The notes below the pieces were generated by a model. That model was not told the DNA's origin and did not search any database. It saw nothing but the letters and a program-made list of their open reading frames with translations. The translations under genes and the position numbers were made by a program. From positions 3,844,001 through 3,908,000 of the forward strand of contig NZ_JAKWBK010000001.1 in NCBI RefSeq assembly GCF_022512515.1: 64,000 nucleotides of DNA, in the 5' to 3' direction. Shown one piece after another: positions 1 to 11,190 of this stretch (positions within the stretch are counted from its first letter, which is position 1; every line of letters starts with the position of its first letter). Source of the DNA: Paraniabella hibiscisoli. GTDB lineage: Bacteria > Bacteroidota > Bacteroidia > Chitinophagales > Chitinophagaceae.

Positions 1-239
1 GCATATTGGGCGGGCTGATATGGGGATTAGGCAATTCCTTAAACCTGATAGCTGCCGGTAAAGCAGGTGCCGCTGTTTCCTACGGCCTGGGCCAGGGCGC
101 CACCATGATCGCCGCATTCTGGGGCGTATTTATCTGGAAGGAATTTAAAGGCAGTGGGAAAGATGTAAGCGTGAAATTAACCTGGATGTTCCTGCTGTTT
201 ATTGCCGGCCTGGCATGTATTATTATTTCCGGCCGCTAG
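1..239 (+). CDS. GRP/RhaT-type sugar transporter, C-terminal fragment
   Basis: The frame is open at the left edge, so this is the last 78 or so residues of a longer integral membrane protein. Two hydrophobic helices are visible: one around GLGQGATMIAAFWGVFIWKE and a C-terminal one ending in IIISGR. The glycine-rich first half followed by WGVFIWKEFKG is typical of the glucose/rhamnose transporter families of the drug/metabolite transporter superfamily, which move sugars across the inner membrane. It ends 44 bases before the first PUL 1 gene, so it may supply that locus with inner-membrane uptake. The family call rests on this fragment only; another DMT-superfamily carrier is possible. Confidence 0.6.
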   Translation, partial: ILGGLIWGLGNSLNLIAAGKAGAAVSYGLGQGATMIAAFWGVFIWKEFKGSGKDVSVKLTWMFLLFIAGLACIIISGR

Positions 240-283
240 CAACCTGTAACAAACATATAATCATCATTAAAATTATTTCAGTT

Positions 284-2397
284 ATGAAATTAGTAACGAT
301 TGCTTTGCTTATTGTCACGCACTTTCAGGTGAATGCCCAATTATTTTCCAATAACTATATGGCGCAGCCATTCAGTGCACCTAAAATAAATATTCAAAAA
401 GCGGCTGTTTATACGCCAGGTTCCGGTGACTACCAGTACGCTCACCATCCATCGATCGCGTTTTTTAAAGGAAAATTCTTTTGCATATTCAGCAATGGTA
501 TTATTGGAGAAGATGAGCCCGGCCAGCGCGTAGCTATAGCTACTTCCACCGATTTTTTTAACTGGAGTACGGTTACGGCGCTGAGAGACCTGGGCATCGC
601 CTATGAGCTGACACCCGGCGGACTGTTGGTTGCAAATAGCAATCTATTGATAGCCTATTATACACAGCACGACTCTACTGCCGATTTTTCACATCCTGCT
701 TCCCGGCTTTATGCGTTGAGTACAAGCGATGGCGTAAACTGGTCTGCGCCTGTTAACCTGGGTGTATCTATATTCCCCTGCCACAGGCCCAGCATACTGG
801 CATCAGGACGTTTACTGTTAACAGGTAACCGAAATTTCTATTACAGTGATGATCCAACAGGACTATCCGCCTGGACGCTGGCTGGCAACACCGCCTTCTT
901 GCCGGGGCAGACCGCCAGCCTGGTAGAAGGTGCTATTATCGAACATACGGATAGCATCTACACATTATTCAGAGATGCCGGTAAAAGATGGATGTGGCAG
1001 GAGTCCAGTAAAAATGGCTCCGCCTGGTCCGTTCCTATAAAATCTGCCTTTACCAACGATGATACCAAAGCGCATTTCGGAAAGCTGCCCAATGGAAAAT
1101 CCTACTATGTAGGTACGCCGGATACCCTGGCCTTTGGCAACCGCACTCCACTGGTATTATCCATATCAGATGATGGGTTTAATTTCAATGAGAATTATAT
1201 TATTGCCGACGATTTTTACCAAATTCAGTATAGCGCCGGCCGCGCCAAAGGAGGTCAGTTTGGTTATCCCTATTCTTTTATAAAGGATGATACCATGTAC
1301 GTTATTGCCTCCCGGCGCAAAGAAAAGATCGAGATCATACGGTTTGCCCTTTCAGCGCTGGATAGCGCCGTTGCCATGCCTTCCAAAGATCTGTCTTTAA
1401 ATCCGCAGCTGGATGGCACCCAATTGCCACTTGATGCCGGTTGGCTGGCTGGCACTATTACAAGTGCTGCTTCGGGAAGCCTTACCCCGAATGGCGAAAT
1501 ATTGATTAACTGTAGTTCAGGTCAGTCTTATTCTTTCCAGGCGACGCCGTCCAGTGGAGCGGTTTTTAATCCTACCGGTGATTATACCATTGAATTCAGA
1601 TTGCGGGTAACACAGAATAATGGTCGTGGTATTGATATTTATACCAGGGATGGCTTGTCTACCCACACGCTGTTATGTATCGATACCAACAGGGTATTTT
1701 TAAATGGTAGTGCTGCTTTTCATTACCTGGATGCTACGCAGTATCACACTTACAGGTTGGTGGTAAAACGTAATCAGAAACAGATATACTTTTTTATAGA
1801 TGGTGAATTTATTCGAACTATTAGCCGAAGCAACAATACCGGTACTCCACAGCTCTTGTTCGGGAAATCCAATGCGATAGCCATTACACAGGCTTATATC
1901 GATTATTTGTCCTATGATCTTAGCGGTGCTTATCAGCCACCTGGTCCGCCTGCACTGGAATTAGCCCAGGCCCAGGCTTATCTTCAAAACAAGCATTTAC
2001 GCGTTAACTGGGGAACCACTTCTGAACAAAATTGCGCCTATTATGAAATAGCATTATCTGCCGACGGCAAGAGCTTTACAAAAGTGGGGAAAGTAGACAG
2101 CAAGGCAGTCAATGGTTTTTCCAATAAGCAACTGGATTATGAATTTACTGTTCCGCTTGATAGCATGCCTGTTCTTGGCGCTTCATTTATGATACTTTTT
2201 ATGATCCTTGCGGGCAGCCATCGCCGGCGAATAATCAGGGGCGCTGCAATAGGTGTGCTGGCAGCCTGTATCTTCTTGTCCTGTAAAAAAATAAAGATCT
2301 TTTCGGGGTTCCTGCAACCAACCTGTTCCTCAAAATTATACAGGTCGATAACCAGGGAAAGTCAACTGCCTCTAAAGTAATTACGATAACGAAATAA
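284..2397 (+). CDS. Sialidase-like beta-propeller protein with LamG-like and C-terminal membrane-anchor regions
   Basis: I start at 284 because it gives a clean signal peptide (MKLVTIALLI...NAQ). About residues 40-370 are a BNR/sialidase-like five- or six-bladed propeller (ATSTDFFNWS, STSDGVNWS, SISDDGFNF repeats). About 400-560 look like a LamG/concanavalin-like jelly roll (TIEFRLRV, YTRDGLS, YIDYLSYDLS). Then comes an Fn3-like segment (YYEIALSADGKSFTKVG) interrupted by a hydrophobic helix and RRR. The frame breaks in A7 at 2285-2291; one more A restores an Fn3-like end (IIQVDNQGKSTASKVITITK) stopping at 2397. It is probably a secreted or anchored glycan hydrolase or lyase. The propeller superfamily holds GH33-like enzymes and polysaccharide lyases, so the reaction is not assigned. 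It lies 14 bases before SusC. Confidence 0.7.
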
Positions 2398-2411
2398 ACA
2401 ACGAAAGCTGT

Positions 2412-5378
2412 ATGAAAAGAAATTATTGTCTGATGGTTTTAATGCTACTGCTGCAATGGGCGCAATTGTATGCGCAGCAGGGAGCTGCTGCTATAAAGGG
2501 AACCATTACCAACGAGCTCGGTGAACCATTGTCCGGAGCAACGATCACCGTTGCGGGAAAAAACGGCTCTGCCATAGCTGATAATAATGGTATTTACGCA
2601 TTAACGGTATCGCCGCAGGATACGCTGATCTTTTCTGCCACGGGTTACGAAGAAAAGCGGGTTCTGGCTGGAACCGGCCCAACATTGGATGTAAACCTGG
2701 TACCCGCGAATAATAACCTCGATGGGGTAGTAGTGATCGGGTATGGTAAGCAATCCAGGAAATTTGTGACTGGCGCCGTTTCTAAAACTGAGATCGTAAA
2801 AGATGTACCTAATACGAGTATAACGCAGTCGCTGCGTGGTAGGGTAGCGGGTGTACAATTTACAGATAACGGCAGGCCGGGTCAGAATGGTACCATCCTT
2901 ATCAGGGGACCACGTTCTCTAAGTGCCGGTAATAACCCGCTGATTGTTGTTGACGGTATTATTTATAACGGGGTATTATCTGATATCAATCCCAATGATA
3001 TTGAATCGATGGAAGTGCTTAAAGATGCCAGCGCGGCTGCGATATACGGCTCAAGAGCGGCAAATGGTGTAATCCTCATCAGTTCACGCAGGGGTACTAC
3101 AGAGAAGCCAACGATCAACGTGAATACCTTTACGAGTGTTTCATCTCCCGGCTATAAAATTAAATTATTGACTCCCGAACGCTATGTTCAGAAAATACTG
3201 GATGCGCGGAAAGAGCTGGGGCAAGAGGCCGATCCTACGAAAATAGCCAGCTACCTGGCGCCTAACGAAGCCGAAAATTACCTGGCTGGAAGAACAGTTG
3301 ATCCCTATGATATAGCCACACAGGATGGAGCAGGCATTCGTTCAATAGACATTAACATGGCGGGTAAAACACAAAGAACTAATTATTTTATCTCGGCCTC
3401 TTTCAATGATGAAAAAGGGATCATATTGAATGATCGCCAAAAGAGAACTACGTTCAGGGTGAACCTGGAAAATAAGATTACAAACTGGTTTACGGTAGGA
3501 ACCAATACCATGTACGGTCGCAGGGATTTTTCGGGAGTGCTGCCCAACATGGATAACTTCTACCAGTTAAGCCCCTATGGTAGTCTTTATAATGAAGATG
3601 GCTCGGCAAGACAATTTGTAGTAGATGGTGAAACTGTTGCCGGCAACCCGCTTTATGCACCTTATTACAGGAGTAACCAGAGAATACAAAACAACCTTTT
3701 TGCGAACTTCTATGGAATTGTACAATTGCCATTCGTGCAAGGCTTATCCTACAGGATCAACATCAGCCCGAATATCCGTTGGATCAATGCTTACGATGCT
3801 ACAAGGCAGGATACTTCCTTGGGAAACAATACCAAGTCGGCCAGTAAATCCAACACCAATTATTACGACTGGATGATCGAAAATATATTGACCTATAATA
3901 AAAAGATTAATAGGGCCAATCATATTGATGTGACCTTGCTTTATTCAAGAAACGCGCAATTTGTAGAGGCTACTGGCGCCAACGCCTCCTTGTTATCTTC
4001 TGATGTATTGGGATGGAATAACCTGGGATTGGGAGAAACGCAAACAGTAAGTTCATCTTCCTCTAAAATACAGGGTGTGTCCTACATGGGAAGAGTTAAC
4101 TACAGGCTGTTGGATAAATACCTGGCAACTTTTACGATCAGGAGGGATGGCAGTTCCGTATTTTCTGCGAATCATAAATATGCGGTGCTGCCTTCGGGTG
4201 CTTTGAGCTGGATCGCTTCTGAAGAAGGCTTTTTAAAGAACAGCCCGGTAGTAGATCTGCTAAAGCTAAGATTGTCTTACGGTGCTGTTGGCAACCAGGC
4301 TATCAGCGCTTACCAATCGCTTAGCAAAATAGGAACACAACGGTATGTATATGGCGATGGTGGCACCACCAGTCTGGCTTACTATCCAATGAACATGGCT
4401 AACAGCGATTTGAAATGGGAAACCACTTACAGCACGAATATCGGTGTAGATTTTGAGCTGCTCAAAGGGAGGATAGGGGGAACGATAGAGTATTACCATA
4501 TGAAGACCAAAGACCTGTTGGTGACAAGAGACCTGCCAAGGATGACTGGGTTCACGAGCGTATGGACTAATCTCGGACAGGTGGATAACAGCGGTATAGA
4601 GATTACTTTAAATACCAGCAATATCCAGACTAAAAACTTTGAATGGCGCTCTTCCATTACTTTCTCCAGTAATAAAAACCGCATTGTGCATCTTTACGGC
4701 TCCGATACCGATGGGGATGGTAAAGAAGATGATGATATAGGTAACCGCTGGTTTATCGGCCAGCCCATTTATTCTTATTTTGATTATGTTTTTGATGGCA
4801 TTTACCAGGAAGGGGATACGGATATACCTGCCGGATATAAACCAGGGTATGTGCGTGTAAAAGATATCGACGGTGATGGTGTCATTACAGCAGATGACCG
4901 CACTATTATTGGCCAGGGACAACAGCCAAAGATCCGTTGGGGATTGTTGAATGACTTCTCTTATAAGGGGCTGACATTGTCTGTTTTCCTGAATGGTATG
5001 AGTGGGTGGATCTCCGATTTTGGATTGATTGGCAGAGGGCCGGTAGAACGTTCGCTTAATTTCATTGACTATGGCTGGTGGACATCGGAAAACAAATCCA
5101 ATACGAGGCCTTCGCTCTTCCATGAAAACAAATACGGGCACAATTATTACCTGAGCCGCAACTTTGTTCGTATACAGGATGTAGCGCTTTCTTATAATTT
5201 TCCACGTGCCCTGCTCGATCGTGTAAAAGTGGCAAATCTGAAAGTATTTGTAGCTGCTAAAAACCTGTACACCTTCACCAACTGGATAGGAGCTGATCCG
5301 GAAAGTGGTCAGACATCGAGGGATAACCTGTATCCCATGCCTCGTACCATTTCTGTTGGTCTTAATCTTGGATTTTAA
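2412..5378 (+). CDS. SusC/RagA-type TonB-dependent receptor (PUL 1)
   Basis: Outer-membrane glycan importer of 988 residues, intact. It has a signal peptide (to about 21), a CarboxypepD_reg-like domain at about 25-100 (IKGTITNELGEPLSGATITV), the SusC signature VVIGYGKQSRK at about 107, a plug domain (LRGRVAGVQ, LIVVDGIIYNG, SMEVLKDASAAAIYGSRAANG) and a C-terminal barrel ending in the usual phenylalanine. SusC proteins form a TonB-energised channel capped by a SusD lipoprotein, and the next gene is that partner, 19 bases downstream. The substrate cannot be read from sequence; the neighbours (BNR propellers, nucleoside hydrolase) suggest an acidic or ribose-containing glycan, which is inference. 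Confidence 0.95.
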   Translation: MKRNYCLMVLMLLLQWAQLYAQQGAAAIKGTITNELGEPLSGATITVAGKNGSAIADNNGIYALTVSPQDTLIFSATGYEEKRVLAGTGPTLDVNLVPANNNLDGVVVIGYGKQSRKFVTGAVSKTEIVKDVPNTSITQSLRGRVAGVQFTDNGRPGQNGTILIRGPRSLSAGNNPLIVVDGIIYNGVLSDINPNDIESMEVLKDASAAAIYGSRAANGVILISSRRGTTEKPTINVNTFTSVSSPGYKIKLLTPERYVQKILDARKELGQEADPTKIASYLAPNEAENYLAGRTVDPYDIATQDGAGIRSIDINMAGKTQRTNYFISASFNDEKGIILNDRQKRTTFRVNLENKITNWFTVGTNTMYGRRDFSGVLPNMDNFYQLSPYGSLYNEDGSARQFVVDGETVAGNPLYAPYYRSNQRIQNNLFANFYGIVQLPFVQGLSYRINISPNIRWINAYDATRQDTSLGNNTKSASKSNTNYYDWMIENILTYNKKINRANHIDVTLLYSRNAQFVEATGANASLLSSDVLGWNNLGLGETQTVSSSSSKIQGVSYMGRVNYRLLDKYLATFTIRRDGSSVFSANHKYAVLPSGALSWIASEEGFLKNSPVVDLLKLRLSYGAVGNQAISAYQSLSKIGTQRYVYGDGGTTSLAYYPMNMANSDLKWETTYSTNIGVDFELLKGRIGGTIEYYHMKTKDLLVTRDLPRMTGFTSVWTNLGQVDNSGIEITLNTSNIQTKNFEWRSSITFSSNKNRIVHLYGSDTDGDGKEDDDIGNRWFIGQPIYSYFDYVFDGIYQEGDTDIPAGYKPGYVRVKDIDGDGVITADDRTIIGQGQQPKIRWGLLNDFSYKGLTLSVFLNGMSGWISDFGLIGRGPVERSLNFIDYGWWTSENKSNTRPSLFHENKYGHNYYLSRNFVRIQDVALSYNFPRALLDRVKVANLKVFVAAKNLYTFTNWIGADPESGQTSRDNLYPMPRTISVGLNLGF

Positions 5379-5397
5379 ATTTAGAAAATTAGAAAAT

Positions 5398-7019
5398 ATG
5401 AGAACTTATTTAATAATATTTTTAAGCTGGTGTATACTGTTATCCTGCAATAAAGATGCTTTTCTGAATGAGACGCCGCTTTCGGATCTCAGCCCGGAAA
5501 ATGTATTGAAGGATGTGAATGGCTATGAAAACCTGATCACCTCCCTGCACTATTATACGCGGGAAGAATTAACCGGTGATGACCTGTATCGTTACTTCGA
5601 TATGTTTACAGGTACGGATCTTTGTACCTCAGGGCAATTATCTGTAACCCAGTTTGTGAATTATGAAACTTATTTAACACCTGCCACAGCGGCGGCTTCC
5701 AGAACCTATAACTGGTGCTATACGTCTATTCTTCCTTATGCCAACCTGATCATTGAAGAGGCTTCTAAGCCTGAGAATGCCGGTGTGTTTTCTTCCGAAG
5801 CGCAAAAGAATGCCATCATAGCAGAAGCCAGGTTCTTCAGAGCTTATGGTCATAATATCCTGGCTAATTTGTATGGCGATATCTGTATTATGGACCGGTT
5901 TTATAAGGAACCCAAAACGGACTTTGTACGTTCTCCCAGGGCAGATGCTTACAAGCTGATCTCAGAAGACCTGGAGTTTGCTTCTCAATGGTTGCCCGTT
6001 ACAGTAGCAAAAAATAAGGAAGGCAGGATCGTTAAAGGGGCAGCGGATCATTTGCTGGCAGAAGCGTATATCAGTCTGGGGCAATATGATAAAGCTATCG
6101 AAGCGGCAGACAGGGTGATTAATTCAGGAACCTATCGATTGATGAAAGAACGTTTTGGCGTGAACAAGGATAAGCCGGGTGATGCTTTTTCCGATTTGTT
6201 TATCCAGGGAAATCAAAACCGTAGTACAGGAAATATGGAATCGATCTGGGTTTGGCAGTTTGAAGAATTTACCCCCGGAGGCGGTGGCAGTCTGGGTGGT
6301 AATCATTCACCCAGAGGATGGTTACCGTTTATGGTACAATTTACTGATCCGGCTGGACGTTTAGGATTCGCTTTGAACGCCGACAGCTTATTGAGAGGCG
6401 TGGCTATTATGAGACCGAATCCCTACTTTCTTTACGATCTGTGGCTGAGCGATTGGAATAATGATATGAGAAATTCTACCTACAATATCAAGAGAGAATT
6501 TTGGTATAATAACCCGGCTTCCGCTTCTTTTGGAAAAAGGTGGAACCCCGCAATACACCATTAGACACTATGCAGCGTTTATATCCTTATGTGAGAAAAG
6601 TCGAAGGCAAATCCTGGCAGGGGGTATTAACCAATGGACGCAGCGGGAAAGATATGATCATCTATCGCCTGGCAGAAACTTATCTACTCAGGGCAGAAGC
6701 CTATCTTCGAAAAGGCGATAAAGCCAATGCTGCTTCCAGCATTAACTTGGTTAGAGAAAGGGCCAATGCTAAACCGGTAGCAGCAGCAGATGTAACCCTC
6801 GACTATATTCTGGATGAGCGCGGGAGAGAATTGATGGCAGAAGAACCCCGGAAGCGCACTTTATGCCGTATGGGCATGTTGGTAGAGCGAGTGAAGAAAT
6901 ACAATATGAAACCAGAAACCAGGAACAGTATTGCAGAAAAGCACAATTTGTATCCCATTCCACAAGGTGCAATTGACGCCAACTTTTCTGTAAAGCTTAC
7001 ACAAAATGCCGGTTATTAA
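5398..7019 (+). CDS. SusD/RagB-type glycan-binding lipoprotein (PUL 1)
   Basis: Surface lipoprotein that caps the preceding SusC and binds the glycan. The start at 5398 gives a lipoprotein signal ending LLSCNK. SusD hallmarks follow: ETPLSDLSPENV near the N-terminus, AEARFFRAYGHNILANLYGD (TPR-like core), and a C-terminal LAETYLLRAEAYLRKGD, RGRELMAEEPRKRTL and LYPIPQGAIDANF. The frame breaks in A5 at 6534-6538; one added A joins ...SFGKK to VEPRNTPLDTMQRL. With that repair the protein is about 540 residues, normal for the family. It is co-transcribed with SusC before it and with the BNR protein 12 bases after it. Confidence 0.93.
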
Positions 7020-7031
7020 ATTCAAACAAAT

Positions 7032-8080
7032 ATGATACGTTTATCCTTTATTTTAATGTTCCTGCATTTGTGTTGCGCGGTTAGTTTAGCACAGCAAAAT
7101 GCGGTAATACAATCAGAGTTTTTATATGAAAAAGCGCCGTTTATTGAGTGTCATGCCTCCACTGTTGAACAAACGCCCGGTGGATTAGTGGCTGCTTATT
7201 TCGGTGGAACCAAGGAGCAAAACCCCGATGTAGAAATTTGGGTATCGCGCCGGGTAAAAGGCAAATGGACAGCTCCTGTTTCAGTGGCCAATGGCATACA
7301 ACATAGCTCGAAACGTTACCCCTGCTGGAACCCGGTATTATACCAGGCGCCAAATGGTCCGCTGTTATTATTTTACAAAGTAGGTCCCAGCCCGCAAACC
7401 TGGTGGGGAGAACTGATCACCTCAAAAGACAACGGCAAAACCTGGTCTGAGCCGCGCAGACTGCCCGAAGATATCTTAGGACCTGTTAAGAATAAGCCGG
7501 TATTGTTACAAGATGGTGTATTGCTTTGCCCTTCCAGCACAGAAGTAACTTCTGGCGCAGGATGGCGTATGCATTTTGAAATGACGAAGGACTGGGGCAA
7601 GACCTGGTCTAAAACAGGTAGTATCGACACTGCCTCTTCCATTAACGCGATCCAACCCAGTGTATTATTTTACCCGAACAACCGCCTGCAGCTTCTGGCA
7701 CGTAGCAAAGACGATGGCGTGATCAGCAGCTGGTCGGATGATGGAGGCAAGACCTGGTCGGCACTGGAGGCTAATGTGTTACCTAATCCCAATTCGGGCA
7801 CTGATGCGGTTACTTTAAAGAATGGTGTACAGTTACTGATCTATAATCATATTGGTAAAACGGGCAATCAATGGGGCGGCAAAAGGTCTCCCTTAAACCT
7901 GGCTATTAGTAAGGATGGTAAGAGCTGGAAGAACGTAGTTACGTTGGAAGATGAACGGGGGAGTTTTCTTACCCCGCGATCATACAGGGTAAAGACGGAC
8001 TGGTATATATCACCTACACCTGGAACCGCCGGAAAGTAAAATTTGCTATTGTTGATCCCGCAAAACTGGAAAAACTATGA
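7032..8080 (+). CDS. BNR_2-type sialidase-superfamily beta-propeller enzyme
   Basis: Secreted propeller enzyme with a signal peptide (MIRLSFILMFLHLCCAVSLAQ) and Asp-box-like repeats (SKDNGKTWSE, TKDWGKTWSK, SDDGGKTWSA, SKDGKSWKN). The motif ECHASTVEQTPGG and the WNPVLYQAPNGPLLLFYKVG block are typical of the exo-alpha-sialidase-like BNR_2 family, many members of which are not sialidases. The frame breaks in G5 at 7957-7961. One added G restores ERGEFSYPAIIQGKDG and VYITYTWNRRKVKFAIVDP, the normal family C-terminus, with a stop at 8078-8080. The gene then overlaps the next start codon as ATGA, a sign of tight translational coupling to the nucleoside hydrolase. Substrate unknown; a glycosidase or lyase acting on an acidic sugar is possible. 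Confidence 0.82.
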
Positions 8081-9060
8081 CATTCATAAACCTATTACAA
8101 AGGGCTGGGTGCCTGTTACTGCTCACCGGTGCTATTCTTCAGGCAAATGGACAAAAACCCGTAAAAGTTATACTGGATACGGATATAGGACCTGATTATG
8201 ATGACGTAGGAGCCATGGCTGTATTGCATAGCCTGGCTGATAAAGGCGAGGCCGAGATACTCGCAACCATATCCTGCAATCATCACTATCTTACCGGGCC
8301 AACCCTTCAGTTGTTCAATACTTATTTTAAGCGGCCGGGAATAGCTGTTGGCGTTCCTAAGTTTATGGCCTTAAGTATGGGCGCTTCTCAAAAATGGCCA
8401 CAGGAGCTGATGACAAAATATCCGCATCGGAACAAAGCCAATGATGAGTTTCCGGATGCGGTGAAAGTTTACCGAGAACTATTAGCCAAAGCAGCAGATA
8501 CCAGCATCACCGTTATAGCGGTAGGCTTTCTTACTAACCTTTCCGATCTGCTGCATTCACCCGCTGATAAGATCAGCCCTTTAACAGGTAAGGAACTGGT
8601 TGAAAAGAAAGTAAAACACCTGGTGTCTATGGCCGGTCGCTTTCCTTCGGGTAGGGAGTTTAATGTTTACAAGGATACGGTATCGGCCGCTTATGCAATT
8701 CAAAACTGGCCTACACCGGTTTATTTTAGTGGTTGGGAAATTGGTAACGAAGTTCATACCGGTTTAAATCTGTCGCAGAACAAAAAGATATCTAGAAGCC
8801 CGGTGAAAGATGTGTATGCCAGGTGTATCCCTATGGCGCCGATAGATTCATCGGGCAGAATGAGCTGGGACCAAACGGCCGTGCTCGCAGGGGTGAGGGG
8901 CGCCGCAAATTATTTTAATACAGTGCGGGGAAGGTTTGTATTGCTCGATAACGGGAAGAATGTCTGGGAAAATGATCCTGCCGGTAAACATTACTATTAT
9001 ACCTTTAAAATGTCTCCCGCCGGGTTGAGCGATATTATAGAAGAATTAATGACCAGGTAA
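8077..9060 (+). CDS. Nucleoside hydrolase family protein (IunH-like), secreted
   Basis: Intact 327-residue protein with an N-terminal signal peptide (to about residue 26, ending in ANGQ) and the family's calcium-binding motif DTDIGPDYDD at 34-43. These enzymes cleave the N-glycosidic bond of ribonucleosides to ribose and base. Export to the periplasm suggests use of external nucleosides or of a related N- or O-riboside. The start overlaps the upstream propeller stop by 4 bases, so the two are made together. Nucleoside hydrolase-like proteins in PULs may act on other ribosides, so the substrate is not certain. Confidence 0.88.
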   Translation: MTFINLLQRAGCLLLLTGAILQANGQKPVKVILDTDIGPDYDDVGAMAVLHSLADKGEAEILATISCNHHYLTGPTLQLFNTYFKRPGIAVGVPKFMALSMGASQKWPQELMTKYPHRNKANDEFPDAVKVYRELLAKAADTSITVIAVGFLTNLSDLLHSPADKISPLTGKELVEKKVKHLVSMAGRFPSGREFNVYKDTVSAAYAIQNWPTPVYFSGWEIGNEVHTGLNLSQNKKISRSPVKDVYARCIPMAPIDSSGRMSWDQTAVLAGVRGAANYFNTVRGRFVLLDNGKNVWENDPAGKHYYYTFKMSPAGLSDIIEELMTR

Positions 9061-9093
9061 TCATCGTTTTTACTAATCCATTAAATCATCATC

Positions 9094-9955
9094 ATGAAGG
9101 CCCATTTTCATAAAGTAGCCAAACCTTTTCAAAGCAGTTTCCTGGTTCGCCACGATATAGCGCCCAATTTTGGCCGGGCAGTTCATTATCATACCGACCT
9201 GGAGCTTCATTTAACACTCAAAGGAGAGGGCATCCGGTTTATTGGTGATAAAGTAGCCAGTTTTGAGGCCGGCGATATACTGCTACTGGGTGAAAACCTG
9301 CCACATGCCTGGCGTGCCCGGGAAAAAGAAGGTGCAGGTGTTGAGGCCGTCATTATCCAGTTTAAGAAGGACTGCTTTGGCCGTGATTTTTTTCCATCCG
9401 GAGCTGGTGCATATTCGTAACCTGTACGATATGGCAAAGAAAGGTCTGCAATTAAATGGAGGCTGCCGGCAACAGGTAGAGCAGTTAATGATGCAGGCTT
9501 TAACGGCTGAACATTTTAAAAGAGTATTGATCTTGCTGGAGATACTGAACCTGATTGCAGGCTCAAAAGAATACAGCCTGATCGCGAGCACTGAATCTGA
9601 ATACAAGGGTGACCAGGAAGATGCCTGTCGCCTGGATAGGGTGCATGCGTATACGCTCGAACATTTTAAAAGAGAGATCAGCCTGGCGGAGATAGCTGCG
9701 GTAAGCAACCTGAGCATTACTTCGTTTTGCCGTTACTTTAAAAGTACTACCAAAACCACTTATTTTGATTTCCTGATACAGGTGCGTGTAAACTTCGCCT
9801 GCCGCATGATCATTGAAGACCGCTATTCAATAGCTACCATTTGCTTTGAATGTGGTTTTAACAATGTGGCTAATTTCTACCGGCATTTTAAAAAGCTGAT
9901 GCAGTTGACTCCTGTAGAATACAAGAGAAAGTATGCAAAGGAAATAGCAGCCTAG
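9094..9955 (+). CDS. AraC-family transcriptional regulator with N-terminal cupin (PUL 1)
   Basis: Sugar-sensing regulator of about 287 residues. The N-terminal cupin is visible (FLVRHDIAP, HYHTDLELHLTLKGEG, FEAGDILLLGENLPHAW). The C-terminal double helix-turn-helix includes ISLAEIAAVSNLSITSFCRY and IATICFECGFNNVANFYRHF. The frame breaks in T7 at 9387-9393; here one T must be removed (not added), giving GRDFFHPELVHIRNLYDM. It is the only clear over-called run in the window. It lies inside the PUL 1 gene row, between the nucleoside hydrolase and the second BNR gene, and likely controls this locus in response to an imported sugar. Confidence 0.9.
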
Positions 9956-9987
9956 CAGCTGGGAAATAAATGCCTGCTTCATTGCGT

Positions 9988-9995
9988 TATTTTTG
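9988..9995 (+). promoter_or_regulatory. Putative -7 element TATTTTTG
   Basis: Matches the Bacteroidota sigma-factor -7 consensus TAnnTTTG and lies 20 bases before the ATG at 10016. No convincing -33 TTTG is seen, so the promoter, if real, may need an activator such as the adjacent AraC protein. Confidence 0.4.
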
Positions 9996-10015
9996 ATTTT
10001 CAAAACACTGGGATA

Positions 10016-11184
10016 ATGAGTAGACTTCAAATACGGGCGTTAGTAATATTATTTTTTGTATGGGGGCAAGGGCTGGCTCAAACAGTACCGCCTGGAGTCG
10101 TCGTGTGTCATCAGCCTGCAGCATCGGAGAAATATATAGGTTCGCCTTCCTTAACGGTCCTTCCCGACGGCTCTTATATCGCTGCCCATGATTTTTTTGG
10201 ACCTCAGAGTACGGAATGGTCGCAGGCAGAAACACGCATCTTTCGTTCAGATAATAAGGGCAGATCATGGAAGCTGATCAGCCAGATCCGTGGCGCTTTC
10301 TGGAGTTCTTTGTTTGTATCAGGTAATGAATTATATCTTATCGGTCCCGACAGGCATCATGGCTCCGTAATGATCAGGCGGTCTGCAGACAGGGGAGCGC
10401 ATTGGACGCATCCGACCAATAAAGAGAACGGAGTTTTATTAACCGGCGAATTTCATTGTGCGCCGGTTCCGGTAATTGCCTATAAAGGCCGGTTATGGCG
10501 ACCTATGGAAACAGCTCACGGCCCCATTCTTCAATGGGGTAAACGCTATGGAGCCATGGTCATGTCAGCACCAATCAACGCCGATCTTTTGAAAGCTTCT
10601 TCCTGGTCAACCAGCAATACACTCTTGTACGATAGCACTTATCTCGGCGGCAATTTTGGTGGCTGGCTGGAAGGTAATTTCGTTGTGGGACCTGCCGGTA
10701 AATTGTGGAACATATTACGGGTGGATAACCGCAGGGACTTTAATGAAAAAGCAGCCATGGTGGCGGTTTCGGATGATGGTAAGCAATTAAGCTTTGATCC
10801 GGCTAAAGGGTTTGTTCCCTTTGAAGGCGGAAGTAAAAAATTTGTCATAAGATATGATTCCTTATCTAATAGTTACTGGACATTGACCAATTCAATACCA
10901 CAAAAGTATCGCGACAAATATCCCGACCGTAATCCCGCATCCTTCAGAAATGTGCTGGTATTACGCCGGTCGGCAGATCTTTTGCATTGGGAAGATGTAA
11001 AGCTGGTATTGGAGCATGAGGATGTATTAAAACATGGCTTTCAGTATGTAGACTGGCTTATTGAAGGGGACGATATTATAGTCTTGTCACGTACTTCTTT
11101 TTTGATGGTAAGGCCAATGCGCATAATAACCACGATGCTAATTTTCTTACTTTTCATCGCATTCCGGGTTTTCGCAAAAAATAA
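10016..11184 (+). CDS. Sialidase-superfamily beta-propeller enzyme (second BNR protein of PUL 1)
   Basis: Secreted protein of about 389 residues with a signal peptide (ending GQGLAQ) and propeller repeats ([33 protein letters not shown]). Conserved-looking blocks are [29 protein letters not shown] and [19 protein letters not shown]. The frame breaks in T6 at 11098-11103; one added T gives [20 protein letters not shown] and an end [10 protein letters not shown] with stop at 11182-11184. The apparent hydrophobic tail in the unrepaired frame is an artefact. This subfamily is widespread in Bacteroidota under the name exo-alpha-sialidase, but seven-bladed propellers of this type also include lyases acting on rhamnose-glucuronic acid ends, so I do not assign a reaction. 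Confidence 0.8.
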
Positions 11185-11190
11185 ATACTG

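Noticed and set aside
4608-5141. 177-codon minus-strand ORF opposite SusC
   Set aside because: It lies wholly inside an intact SusC gene and shows no domain, signal or RBS; antisense shadow.
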